This document shows, in pieces, positions 26,415-34,419 of a stretch of DNA of 64,000 nucleotides. The translations under genes were made by a program, and so were the position numbers. Source of the DNA: Luteibacter anthropi (lineage in GTDB: Bacteria; Pseudomonadota; Gammaproteobacteria; Xanthomonadales; Rhodanobacteraceae). The number at the start of each line of letters is the position of its first letter. Position 1 is the stretch's first letter. The stretch is from assembly GCF_011759365.1 (NCBI RefSeq), contig NZ_JAARLZ010000001.1, positions 620,001-684,000 on the forward strand. Reading direction: 5' to 3'. The notes below the pieces were generated by a model. That model was not told the DNA's origin. It did not search any database and worked only from the letters and a program-made list of their open reading frames with translations.

Positions 26415-28154
26415 TCATCGGGCCTCCAGCGGCGAAGGTGCGGCCCGGGCCGCGAGCAGTACCCGCAGCTCGGCTTTTTCGGTGTCGTCGAGCTGGCCGT
26501 CGCGCATGCGGTGGATCAGGTACTCGCGACGCTGTGTCATCGCCTGGCGCTCCATCTGGGCCAGCCCGTCGAGGAATTCGGTGCGCTGCGCGTCGGCCTC
26601 GCCGATGAGCGCGCCTTCCACCAGTTTCATCAGGGCCGGGTATTCCGGCCGTTCGTTGAAATGCTCCAGCAGCACGGCCGGATTGATGCCCGGCCGGTTG
26701 CGCGCTACGTCGATCAGCTCGGACAGCAGGTCGATGCCGCGCGCCTGGAACCGGCGGAAGCCGTGGGGTTCCTCGATATCCAGCGCAAGGCTGGGCTGGG
26801 ACAGCAGCATGGCGATGGCGGCGCGCACGAGGCTGCGCTGCACATTGGTGGGTTTGTTGCCGGAGGTGGGCCTGGGTGCCTCGGCATCCAGCTGTGCTTT
26901 CGCACCCGTCCGGCGCTGAAGCTCCTGCGCCATGAGGTCGCGGAAGGCGCCGTCGGGCAGCTTCGCAATGAGCGGACGGGCCCGTTCCGCGAGTCGTGCG
27001 CGGCCGTCGATACGGCTGACATCCACATCACGGCCCAGCTCGTCGAAGAAGTACTCCGATAGCGGCATGGCTTCCTTCATGCGCTTTTCGAAGCCTTCCT
27101 TGCCCTCCTGGCGTACCAGGGAGTCCGGGTCTTCGCCATCGGGCAGGAAAAGGAAGAACGCCTGACGGCCGTCGCGCATGCGCGGCAGGATGGACTCCAC
27201 GGCCTTCCACGCGGCCGCACGGCCGGCACGATCGCCGTCGAAGCAGAAGAAGACGTCGGGTGCGGCGCGGAACAGCACTTCGGCATGGTCGGGCGTGGTG
27301 GCCGTGCCCAGGGTGGCCACCGCAATGGGCAGGCCGGCCTGGTGCAGGGCGATGACGTCCATATAGCCCTCGACCACCATGATCCGGGTGAGGTTCTGGT
27401 TGGCCTGCTTCACCTGCCACAGGGCGAACAGTTCGCGGCCCTTGTGGAAGAGCGGGGTTTCCGGCGAGTTGAGGTATTTCGGGCCCTGGTCCGACGAGAG
27501 CACGCGTCCGCCGAAGGCGATCACACGGCCCCGCCGGTCGAGGATGGGGAACATCACCCGTTCGCGGAAACGATCGTAGCGGTTGCCGCGCTCGTTGCTG
27601 GCGACCATGCCCGCGTCGTTGAGCAGCTTGCGCTTCTGGTCGCTGGTGCCCAGTGCCTTCAATACACCGTCGAAACCGGCCGGTGCCCAGCCGATGCGGA
27701 AGCGTTTCAGTGTTTCCGCATCGAGGCCACGGCGCTCGACATAGGCCAGGGCTTCGGCGCTGTTGCCCAGCTCGCGCTGGTAGTACGAGGCGGAATCGTC
27801 GAGCAGGGTGTAGAGGTCGGTGCGATCCTCGCGGGGCTTGTCGTCGCGGCCGCCCTCGTAAGGCACCTTCATGCCGACCGACTGGGCCAGTTCCTCAATG
27901 GCGTCGGGGAACTCCAGCCGGTCGTAGTCCATGATGAACTTGATCGCGCTGCCGTGAGCGCCGCAGCCGAAGCAGTGGAAGAACTGCTTGGCCGGGCTCA
28001 CGTAGAACGACGGCGAGCGCTCGTTGTGGAATGGGCAGCAGGCCGTCCACTCGCGCCCGGCCTTCTTCAGCGGCACGCGCCGCTCGATCACGTCGACGAT
28101 GTCGACGCGAGTGAGCAGTTCATCGATGAAGTTGTCGGGAATACGACCGCGCAT
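26415..28154 (-). CDS. dnaG: DNA primase
   Basis: This 579-residue DnaG makes RNA primers for replication. The N-terminal CHC2 zinc-binding domain (CCPFHNERSPSF, then FHCFGCGAHG), the RNA-polymerase domain, the Toprim core (VVEGYMDVIALHQ and the DGDRAGR acidic motif) and the C-terminal DnaB-binding helical region are all present. Length is normal. It lies downstream of rpsU and yqeY, as in the classical macromolecular-synthesis operon, but with a small DUF1328 gene and REP repeats in between. Confidence 0.95.
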   Translation of the reverse strand: MRGRIPDNFIDELLTRVDIVDVIERRVPLKKAGREWTACCPFHNERSPSFYVSPAKQFFHCFGCGAHGSAIKFIMDYDRLEFPDAIEELAQSVGMKVPYEGGRDDKPREDRTDLYTLLDDSASYYQRELGNSAEALAYVERRGLDAETLKRFRIGWAPAGFDGVLKALGTSDQKRKLLNDAGMVASNERGNRYDRFRERVMFPILDRRGRVIAFGGRVLSSDQGPKYLNSPETPLFHKGRELFALWQVKQANQNLTRIMVVEGYMDVIALHQAGLPIAVATLGTATTPDHAEVLFRAAPDVFFCFDGDRAGRAAAWKAVESILPRMRDGRQAFFLFLPDGEDPDSLVRQEGKEGFEKRMKEAMPLSEYFFDELGRDVDVSRIDGRARLAERARPLIAKLPDGAFRDLMAQELQRRTGAKAQLDAEAPRPTSGNKPTNVQRSLVRAAIAMLLSQPSLALDIEEPHGFRRFQARGIDLLSELIDVARNRPGINPAVLLEHFNERPEYPALMKLVEGALIGEADAQRTEFLDGLAQMERQAMTQRREYLIHRMRDGQLDDTEKAELRVLLAARAAPSPLEAR

Positions 28155-28204
28155 GGACGCCTAGGATGCCACGCCTCGGCTTCCGTCAGGAGCTTGACGA
28201 GACG

Positions 28205-28378
28205 TCAGAAAGCCAGTTTGAACACGCCGATGACGGCCAGGATGGCGATGACGAAGAGGATCAGGAAGATCGCGAAGCAGACCTTGGCAATGGTCGCGGC
28301 GACGCCTGAGATCCGGCTGAAGCCGAGCGCGCCGGTGACGAGCGCGATCAGGCCGAAGATGATGGCGTACTTGAGCAT
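28205..28378 (-). CDS. DUF1328 small membrane protein
   Basis: This 57-residue protein is almost entirely hydrophobic, with two membrane segments ([17 protein letters not shown] and a second ending AILAVIGVF) joined by [12 protein letters not shown]. This matches the DUF1328/YtjA family of stress-related small membrane proteins. ATG at 28378 has a GGAGGGA site; the longer open frame upstream is REP sequence. It interrupts the usual yqeY-dnaG order. Confidence 0.85.
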   Translation of the reverse strand: MLKYAIIFGLIALVTGALGFSRISGVAATIAKVCFAIFLILFVIAILAVIGVFKLAF

Positions 28379-28486
28379 GGGATTCCCTCCGCAGGTGGCG
28401 CCGGAGGTGCTCCCCAGCTGTGGAGGGAGGATGCGTTGGGGTTCGTGGGGTTGCCGTGAACACGTGCCCCCTCGCCCCACGCTTCC

Positions 28487-28627
28487 TGTAGGAGCGCGCC
28501 TTGCGCGCGACCGGCTGTGCCAAGGCGCCCCATGTCTCTTGTAGGAGCGCGCCTTGCGCGCGACCGGTGATGCGAATGCGTCGATGGTTTTCGCGAAAAC
28601 CGGTCGCGCGCAAGGCGCGCTCCTACA
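28487..28627. repeat. REP cluster: two forward and one inverted copy
   Basis: Forward copies start at 28487 and 28540 (TGTAGGAGCGCGCCTTG), and an inverted copy ends at 28627. The cluster lies between yqeY and the DUF1328 gene, so it may end or weaken the yqeY transcript before dnaG. Confidence 0.9.
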
Positions 28628-28689
28628 ACGGCGAGGGCGGGAACGTCCGAACACGCGCCGGGCGCGCCACCGCACGCCGGCGAGAGGCC

Positions 28690-29133
28690 TCAGCCCAGCT
28701 TTGCCTTCACCTTGCCTGCCACGGCACCCATGTCGGCGCGGCCGGCGGCCTTTTCCTTCACGAGCGCCACGACCTTGCCCATGTCGCGGGCCGAGGTGGC
28801 ACCGGATTCGGCAATGGCGGCGGCAATCACGGCGTCCAGCTCGGCTTCGCTGAGCTTGGCCGGCAGGTAGCCGTCGATGATGCCCATCTCATAGCGCTCG
28901 ACGTCTGCCAGCTCGGTGCGGCCGGCCTTGTCGAACTGCTCGATGGAGTCGCGGCGCTGCTTCTGCATCTTTTCGAGGACGGCCAGCACCTGGTTGTCGT
29001 CCAGTTCGATCCGTTCGTCGACTTCGCGCTGCTTGATGGCCGCCTGTACCAGGCGGATCACGGCCAGGCGATCCTTCTCGCCGCCCTTCATGGCGGCCTT
29101 CATGTCTTCGGTGATCTTTGCCTTGAGGCTCAT
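28690..29133 (-). CDS. yqeY: GatB/YqeY-domain protein
   Basis: This 147-residue helical protein starts [20 protein letters not shown] and contains [15 protein letters not shown] and KVKAKLG at the end, as in the YqeY family, related to the tRNA-binding tail of GatB. It is probably involved in RNA or tRNA handling and is regularly found between rpsU and dnaG. ATG at 29133 is used; the extra upstream codons in the open frame are part of the hairpin between rpsU and this gene. Confidence 0.92.
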   Translation of the reverse strand: MSLKAKITEDMKAAMKGGEKDRLAVIRLVQAAIKQREVDERIELDDNQVLAVLEKMQKQRRDSIEQFDKAGRTELADVERYEMGIIDGYLPAKLSEAELDAVIAAAIAESGATSARDMGKVVALVKEKAAGRADMGAVAGKVKAKLG

Positions 29134-29154
29134 CGCTTTATCTCCAGGACGACG

Positions 29155-29187
29155 AAAAGCCGGCTCCACCTTTCGGCGGAGCCGGCT
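29155..29187 (-). terminator. Attenuator-like hairpin between rpsU and yqeY
   Basis: A 10-base perfect stem (AGCCGGCTCC at 29158-29167 with GGAGCCGGCT at 29178-29187) encloses a 10-base loop. Read on the minus strand it is followed by a short T-run (TTTTCG). Its position, just after rpsU and before yqeY/dnaG, matches the partial terminator known in the E. coli rpsU-dnaG-rpoD operon, which lowers primase expression relative to S21. Confidence 0.7.
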
Positions 29188-29269
29188 CGGATTTCCGCCT
29201 GATTGCGGCGGCAGCGGGCAAACGCGCCAGCCGCGAGTCCATTTCCCGGCCCGGGGGCCAGGAAGGCAA

Positions 29270-29485
29270 TCAGTACATGCGGGTCCGGCGCGTCGTGTCG
29301 CGAGACAGACGGCGCAGGTGACGCTTCACCGCGGCAGCGCGCTTACGCTTACGCTCCTGGGTGGGCTTTTCGTAAAATTCGCGCTTGCGCGTTTCGGCCA
29401 GCACGCCAGCCTTTTCGCACGTACGCTTGAAGCGGCGGAGGGCAAGCTCAAACGGCTCGTTCTCGCGGACTTTAACGCTCGGCAT
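29270..29485 (-). CDS. rpsU: 30S ribosomal protein S21
   Basis: This 71-residue S21 starts [20 protein letters not shown] and has the basic tail [17 protein letters not shown]. The length matches gammaproteobacterial S21. It is the first gene of the macromolecular-synthesis group and diverges from tsaD with only 44 bases between the starts, so its promoter overlaps the tsaD leader. Confidence 0.95.
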   Translation of the reverse strand: MPSVKVRENEPFELALRRFKRTCEKAGVLAETRKREFYEKPTQERKRKRAAAVKRHLRRLSRDTTRRTRMY

Positions 29486-29529
29486 GGAAACTCCACTTGT
29501 CTAAACTAACCCGTGAACCCGGGTGAGCC

Positions 29530-30594
29530 GTGGATTATACCGTGATCAAAACGAAAATTTCAAAGCCTGTGTTGGGCGTGGAAACCTCCTGCGACGAGAC
29601 GGGCGTGGCCCTGCTCCGCTGGGACCCTGAACAGCCGGGTCGCGGGCTGCTTTCCCATGCGCTCTACAGCCAGATCGCCCTGCATGCCGAATATGGTGGC
29701 GTGGTGCCCGAACTGGCCAGCCGCGACCATGTGCGCAAGCTGCTGCCCCTGGTCCGCGAGGCCCTGAAGGAGGCCGGCCTCACGCCGGCCGACCTGGGCG
29801 GGGTGGCCTATACGGCCGGCCCCGGCCTGGTGGGCGCGCTGCTGGTGGGTGCCGCCGCCGCCCGTGCCATGGCCTGGGCGCTCGGCGTGCCGGCTATCGG
29901 TGTACATCATATGGAGGGCCACCTGCTGGCGCCCCTGCTCGAAGACGACCCGCCGGAGCCGCCTTTCGTGGCCCTGCTGGTCTCCGGCGGGCATTCGATG
30001 CTGGTGGAGGTCAAGGCCATCGGCCAGTACCGCATCCTGGGCGACACCCTGGATGACGCCGCCGGCGAGGCCTTCGACAAGACCGCCAAGTTGATGGGCC
30101 TGCCGTATCCCGGCGGCCCGGCGCTGGCAAAGCTGGCCGAGCAGGGCACGCCCGGCGCGTTCCGCTTCTCCCGCCCCATGGTCGACCGGCCGGGGCTGGA
30201 TTTCAGCTTCTCGGGTCTCAAGACCCAGGTGCTGCTGGCCTGGCAGAAGTCCGACCAGTCGGATCAGGTGCGCGCGGACATCGCCCGGGGCTTCGAGGAA
30301 GCCATCGTGGATACCCTGGCCATCAAGTGCCGGCGCGCGCTGGAAGCCACGGGTGCGAAGCGGCTGGTGATCGCGGGCGGCGTGGGTGCCAACAAGCGCC
30401 TGCGGGCCCAGCTGGCCGAGGCCGGCGCCGCCGATGGCTTCCGCGTGTACTTCCCTCGTCTCCAGTTCTGCACGGACAACGGCGCCATGATCGCCCTGGC
30501 CGGCGCGATCCGCCTCGCGGCGGGTCAGCAGCAGGATGAAACGATCCAGGTACAACCCCGCTGGAGCCTCGAAACCCTGCCCCCCGCTGCCTGA
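29530..30594 (+). CDS. tsaD: tRNA N6-threonylcarbamoyladenosine synthase subunit TsaD
   Basis: This 354-residue ASKHA-fold enzyme transfers threonylcarbamoyl to A37 of ANN-reading tRNAs, with TsaB and TsaE. The family start [16 protein letters not shown], the metal ligands in [11 protein letters not shown] and the late [12 protein letters not shown] are visible. GTG at 29530 is preferred because GGGTGAG precedes it. GTGs at 29542 and 29569 are possible; the last would start right at the conserved block. It is divergent from rpsU, a common arrangement, and is followed by a REP pair. Confidence 0.94.
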   Translation: MDYTVIKTKISKPVLGVETSCDETGVALLRWDPEQPGRGLLSHALYSQIALHAEYGGVVPELASRDHVRKLLPLVREALKEAGLTPADLGGVAYTAGPGLVGALLVGAAAARAMAWALGVPAIGVHHMEGHLLAPLLEDDPPEPPFVALLVSGGHSMLVEVKAIGQYRILGDTLDDAAGEAFDKTAKLMGLPYPGGPALAKLAEQGTPGAFRFSRPMVDRPGLDFSFSGLKTQVLLAWQKSDQSDQVRADIARGFEEAIVDTLAIKCRRALEATGAKRLVIAGGVGANKRLRAQLAEAGAADGFRVYFPRLQFCTDNGAMIALAGAIRLAAGQQQDETIQVQPRWSLETLPPAA

Positions 30595-30603
30595 CACCCT
30601 CCC

Positions 30604-30735
30604 TGTAGGAGCGCGCCTGCGCGCGACCAGAGGCGCAGGCCGGTCCGGTCGCGCGCAGGCGCGCTCCTACAGGGACGTCCGGTAGCGGGTGAGAGGGAGT
30701 GGTACCCCCGGTCGCGCGCAAGGCGCGCTCCTGCA
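30604..30735. repeat. REP cluster: inverted pair plus one inverted copy
   Basis: A pair (30604-30671) has only a short central spacer. A further inverted copy at 30708-30735 carries a changed end (CTCCTGCA instead of CTCCTACA). The cluster separates tsaD from folB. Confidence 0.9.
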
Positions 30736-30801
30736 TGGCTTGCGTTAAGCGGGTCAGTCACCGACCCTGTAACACTCCCAAGCAACAACAGCCCCCTCTT
30801 C

Positions 30802-31161
30802 ATGGACATCGTCTTCATCGAAGACCTGCGCATCGACGCGGTCATCGGCATCTACGACTGGGAACGCCGTATCCGGCAGACGCTGTCGTTCGACCTGGAA
30901 ATGGCCTTCGACAACCGTCGCCCGGCCGCCAGCGACGACATCGAACACACCCTCAACTACAAGTCGGTCTCCAGGCGGCTGCAGTCCTACGTGGAATCGT
31001 CCAGCTTCGGCCTCGTGGAAACCCTGGCCGAACGCTGCGCCGAGATCGTGCGCGAGGAATTCGGCGTCTCCTGGGTGCGCCTGAAACTCTCCAAGCCCGG
31101 CGCCGTACGTGGCGCGAAGGCCGTAGGTGTGCGTATCGAGCGGGGTACGAAGCCGGAATGA
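30802..31161 (+). CDS. folB: Dihydroneopterin aldolase
   Basis: This 119-residue FolB catalyses the aldol cleavage of dihydroneopterin in folate synthesis. The start IVFIEDLRIDAVIGIYDWER contains the conserved Glu and Tyr region; the catalytic Lys lies in LKLSKPGAVRGAKAVGV. Length is typical, and it works as an octamer in relatives. Its stop overlaps the channel gene start. folK lies two genes downstream, so the two pterin enzymes are probably co-expressed. Confidence 0.93.
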   Translation: MDIVFIEDLRIDAVIGIYDWERRIRQTLSFDLEMAFDNRRPAASDDIEHTLNYKSVSRRLQSYVESSSFGLVETLAERCAEIVREEFGVSWVRLKLSKPGAVRGAKAVGVRIERGTKPE

Positions 31162-32423
31162 TGGCCCCGAAGGCGGCGCTCTCGGTCGTGGAGGGCTTCA
31201 TCGAATCGCCGGAGCTGCGTCGTGTCACGCTGGTGGCCGGCCTGTTCCTCGCGGCGTGGCTGGTAGGCCTCATCGGCCGCCTGTTCCTGCACCGCGTGGT
31301 GCGCGTGGCCACGCGACACACCGTCTGGCGCTGGGACGATGCGCTCTACGAGCACGGCGCCTTCCGCTGGCTGGCGCGCATGCTGCCGGCCATCGTCATC
31401 TATTACGGCATCGACATACTGCTCGAACCCGGTGACGGCATTGGCGTCTTCGTGCGCAACCTTGCCGTGTGCTGGATGATCGTCTGCGTGATCGCCTCGC
31501 TGGGGCGCGCGCTGATCGCCTTCGAATCGCTTTATAGCGCAACACCTGCCGGCAAGCGCTCGATCAAGGGCGTAGTGCAATTGCTGAACCTCGCGCTGTG
31601 GATCGTGGCGCTGGTGCTGGTGATCACCAAGCTCACCCACCAGAGCATCGGCCTGCTGCTGTCGGGCATCGGCGCCATGTCGGCGGTGCTGCTGCTGGTG
31701 TTCAAGGACACCATCCTGGGTTTCGTCGCGGGCATCCAGCTCAGCACCAACGACATGCTGCGCGTGGGCGACTGGATCACGATGTCTTCGGCCGGCGTGG
31801 ATGGCGACGTCATCGACATCACGCTGCATACGGTGAAGGTGCGCAATTTCGACCGCACCATCGTCACCGTACCAACGTGGAAGCTCATCGCCGAGTCGTT
31901 CCAGAACTGGCGCGGCATGTCCGAGTCCGGCGGTCGCCGCATCAAGCGCGAGCTTTATGTCGATGCGGCCTGCGTGCGTTTTCTCGAAGACGACGAAATA
32001 GAACGCTTCGGCAAGGTGCGCCTGCTGAAGGATTACCTCGTCCGCAAGCGCGAAGACATCCAGCGCTGGAACGAAGCCCTGGGCGAGCCGGGCAGGCTGC
32101 CGGTGAACCGGCGCCGACAGACCAATATCGGTGCCTTTCGTGCCTATGCCGAGGCCTATATCACGGCGCATCCGGACGTACACGATCGCATGACCCGCAT
32201 GGTGCGCATGCGCGACCCGGGTGCGCAGGGCATTCCGTTCGAGATCTACTGCTTCACCAATACCGTGGTCTGGCTCGATTACGAGCGTATCCAGGCCGAT
32301 ATCTTCGATCACCTCATCGCGATCCTTCCCGAGTTCGGCCTGCGTCCGTTCCAGCAGCCATCGGGTGGCGACGTGCGCGAGGCTTTTTCCGCCCTGCGCG
32401 ACGCAGGTGTCGTGGAGCACTGA
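31158..32423 (+). CDS. Mechanosensitive channel of the YbdG (MscM) type
   Basis: This 421-residue inner-membrane MscS-family channel has about five N-terminal hydrophobic segments, ending in the pore-lining stretch around LLSGIGAMSAVLLLVFKDTILGF. A beta domain follows (VGDWITMSSAGVDGDVIDIT, then VPTWKLIAESFQNWRGM), then a long C-terminal region with the FEIYCFTNTVVWLDYERIQADIFDHL block, as in YbdG (415 residues in E. coli). ATG at 31158 overlaps the folB stop; a second ATG follows immediately. Its place between two folate genes is unusual. Confidence 0.9.
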   Translation: MMAPKAALSVVEGFIESPELRRVTLVAGLFLAAWLVGLIGRLFLHRVVRVATRHTVWRWDDALYEHGAFRWLARMLPAIVIYYGIDILLEPGDGIGVFVRNLAVCWMIVCVIASLGRALIAFESLYSATPAGKRSIKGVVQLLNLALWIVALVLVITKLTHQSIGLLLSGIGAMSAVLLLVFKDTILGFVAGIQLSTNDMLRVGDWITMSSAGVDGDVIDITLHTVKVRNFDRTIVTVPTWKLIAESFQNWRGMSESGGRRIKRELYVDAACVRFLEDDEIERFGKVRLLKDYLVRKREDIQRWNEALGEPGRLPVNRRRQTNIGAFRAYAEAYITAHPDVHDRMTRMVRMRDPGAQGIPFEIYCFTNTVVWLDYERIQADIFDHLIAILPEFGLRPFQQPSGGDVREAFSALRDAGVVEH

Positions 32424-32924
32424 ATGGGCCGCGCGTACCTGAGCCTGGGTTCCAACATCGACGCGGGGCGCTGGTTGTCCGCCGCCGTGGCCGAGATTCG
32501 CGAGCGCTTTGGTGCGCTGGACGTCTCGCCGGTGTACCGGAGCGCGGCGGTGGGCTTCGACGGCCCCGATTTCCTGAACCTGGCGGTGGGCCTCGACAGC
32601 GACCTGCCTCCCCAGGAGCTCAACGACTGGCTCCACGCGCTGGAGGACCGCCATGGCCGCATCCGTGGCGGCGACCGCTACGCCAGCCGGACACTCGACG
32701 TGGACATCGTTCTCTACGACGACCTGGTTCTGAGCGGCGAGGGCCACCTGGAACTGCCCCGCAGCGAACTGCGCCACGCCTTCGTTCTGAAACCGATGGC
32801 CGACATCGCCCCGGACCTGCGCCACCCCGTCAGCGGCCAAAGCATGGCCGAGCTATGGCAGGCTTTCCCCAAAGCAAAAGAACCACTAACCGTAGACCCC
32901 CACCTGACCTCCCTCCTCCTGTAG
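32424..32924 (+). CDS. folK: Hydroxymethyldihydropterin pyrophosphokinase
   Basis: This 166-residue FolK activates 6-hydroxymethyl-dihydropterin for dihydropteroate synthesis. The N-terminal YLSLGSNIDAGR and the catalytic block RYASRTLDVDIVLYDD are present. It starts directly after the channel gene stop. The last codons (LTSLLL) end in a TAG that belongs to the REP element beginning at 32920, so the repeat supplies the stop codon and perhaps replaced the original end. Confidence 0.92.
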   Translation: MGRAYLSLGSNIDAGRWLSAAVAEIRERFGALDVSPVYRSAAVGFDGPDFLNLAVGLDSDLPPQELNDWLHALEDRHGRIRGGDRYASRTLDVDIVLYDDLVLSGEGHLELPRSELRHAFVLKPMADIAPDLRHPVSGQSMAELWQAFPKAKEPLTVDPHLTSLLL

Positions 32925-32944
32925 GAGCGCGCCTGCGCGCGACC
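32920..32944 (+). repeat. REP-like single copy providing the folK stop
   Basis: A forward copy starts TGTAGGAGCGCGCCTG. Its TAG at 32922-32924 is in frame with folK and ends that gene. Confidence 0.88.
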
Positions 32945-33107
32945 GTTTGATACGTTTCGTTAACGACCGTAGAGGCCTCGCTACCGAAGGTGTGGGAGCT
33001 GATCGCATCGGCGATGTTGCGCTCCGTAGAAACCCAGTCCATGTGGTGTTTCGCTCCGTAGGAAGGGCTAGCCTTACGGCCTCGCGCTCGGTGCTGATAC
33101 GTAGCGT
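32945..33107. other. Gene-free spacer between folK and DUF6159 gene, left part
   Basis: This is the left part of a 615-base gap. It contains two near-repeats of CGCTCCGTAG and one copy of the second repeat family (33057-33091). Frames here have no ribosome sites or recognisable products. The nested palindromic element starts at 33108. Confidence 0.6.
33057..33091 (+). repeat. Second dispersed repeat family, copy 3
   Basis: This copy starts CGTAGGAAGGGCTAGC and contains CTTACGGCCTCGCG. It aligns over 35 bases with the copies at 936-970 and 1127-1161. It lies just before the nested hairpin element. Confidence 0.55.
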
Positions 33108-33360
33108 CGCAGAGCCGACGGGGGCGGCCCTTGTCGCTCCGGCCTGCGGTGTCCCTCGGGAAAGGAGGAGCCGCTGCGCGGCTCAGTGTCTTATGGCTTA
33201 CGCCCCTTCGGGCCCGGGGAGCGGGCGGGGTTTCCCGACTCGACCTCCGTGTCTCGGCGGGAAATGGCGGTCATCCTGACCGCCACCCGTCGGGCCTTTT
33301 CCGCCCGCTCCCCTCACCTCCATCAAGTCGCGCCAAGGGCCGCCCCCGCCGCCTCTGTCG
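33108..33360. repeat. Nested inverted-repeat element of about 250 bases
   Basis: Three concentric stems are visible. Outer arms 33108-33133 and 33334-33360 share the perfect 14-base GGGGGCGGCCCTTG / CAAGGGCCGCCCCC plus an imperfect extension. Middle arms are GGGGAGCGGGCGG (33216-33228) and CCGCCCGCTCCCC (33301-33313). The core is GGCGGTCA-tcc-TGACCGCC at 33266-33284. Smaller hairpins (GAGCCGCtgcGCGGCTC) lie between. Such symmetry suggests a MITE-like mobile element or a structured RNA. The short frames inside it are not credible genes. Confidence 0.7.
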
Positions 33361-33378
33361 AACGTGATCGCGGCTTGT

Positions 33379-33465
33379 TGTAAGAGCGCGCCTGCGCGCG
33401 ACCGGTTATCGCGAAAATTTTCATCGTTTGCGATACCCCGGTCGCGCGCGAGGCGCGCTCCTACA
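33379..33465. repeat. REP-like inverted pair (variant)
   Basis: The forward copy has TGTAAGAGCGCGCC instead of TGTAGGAG, and the inverted copy ends GCGCTCCTACA. It lies between the nested element and the DUF6159 gene. Confidence 0.88.
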
Positions 33466-33539
33466 GGAAGAAGGGGCTATGGCGGCGGGGGCGTTCAGGT
33501 GCTACAAAGCGCGCACTCGGCCAAGGGAATCGGAAGGAC

Positions 33540-34397
33540 ATGGGCAAGTTCGCACGTAGCTGGGCGTTGATGAAGGCCAGCGCCAATATTCTCCGGCAGG
33601 ACAAGGAGCTGATGCTGTTTCCATTGCTGGCGGGGCTTTGCTCGCTGGTGGTGATCGCCAGCTTCGGCTGGCCGGTGTTCATGTCGCTGCGGCATCACCA
33701 TGCCGACTTCGAAGGGCAGCGCCATCATGTGATGCCGCCGCTGGTCATGCTGCTCAGCTTTGTTTTCTACTTTGTGCAATATGCCGTGGTGATTTTCTTC
33801 AACACGGCGCTTGCCTCGGCGGCCCTGGTTCGCCTGGGTGGCGGCAATCCGACGTTCCGTGAGGGCCTGAGTGCGGCCTGGAGCCGGTTACCCAGCATCC
33901 TTGGTTATGCCCTGATCGCGGCGACCGTCGGTGTCATCCTGCGTTCCCTCCAGGAGCGCTTCGGCCTGATCGGGCGCATCGTGATCGGCATGCTGGGCTT
34001 TGGCTGGTCGGTGGCGACTTTTCTCGTGGTGCCGGTGCTGGCCGCGCAGGACATTGGTCCGGTGGATGCCGTCAAGCGCAGTGCATCGCTGCTCAAGGGT
34101 ACCTGGGGCGAGAACCTCATCGGCAACGCCGGTATTGGCGTCGTGGGCGGCATCCTGACGTTCTGCCTGGTCGCCGTCAGCCTCATCCTGTTCGGTGCCG
34201 CGGCGGCCACGCAATCCATGGCGCTGATGATCGCTGTGGCTGCGGCGGGCGTGCTTGGCCTGGTTGCCCTGAGCCTCTTCCAGACGGCGATGCACGGTGT
34301 GTATTCCGCTGCACTTTACCGCTACACGCAGGAAGGCGATCCGGGGCAGGGTTTCGACCGAGCCCTGCTTGAATCGGCATTCCGCCAGAAGAACTGA
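33540..34397 (+). CDS. DUF6159-family membrane protein
   Basis: This 285-residue inner-membrane protein has about six hydrophobic segments. It opens with FARSWALMKASANILRQDKELMLFPLLAG, characteristic of the DUF6159 family, and has AVKRSASLLKGTWGENLIGN in a cytoplasmic loop. The function of the family is not established. GGAAGGAC precedes ATG at 33540. It faces the pteridine reductase gene tail to tail with 22 bases between the stops. Confidence 0.85.
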   Translation: MGKFARSWALMKASANILRQDKELMLFPLLAGLCSLVVIASFGWPVFMSLRHHHADFEGQRHHVMPPLVMLLSFVFYFVQYAVVIFFNTALASAALVRLGGGNPTFREGLSAAWSRLPSILGYALIAATVGVILRSLQERFGLIGRIVIGMLGFGWSVATFLVVPVLAAQDIGPVDAVKRSASLLKGTWGENLIGNAGIGVVGGILTFCLVAVSLILFGAAAATQSMALMIAVAAAGVLGLVALSLFQTAMHGVYSAALYRYTQEGDPGQGFDRALLESAFRQKN

Positions 34398-34419
34398 TCG
34401 GTTTACCGGCAGCGCACGA

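Noticed and set aside
33131-33383. Short open frames between folK and the DUF6159 gene
   Set aside because: They lie inside the nested inverted-repeat element, overlap each other in several frames and lack ribosome sites.
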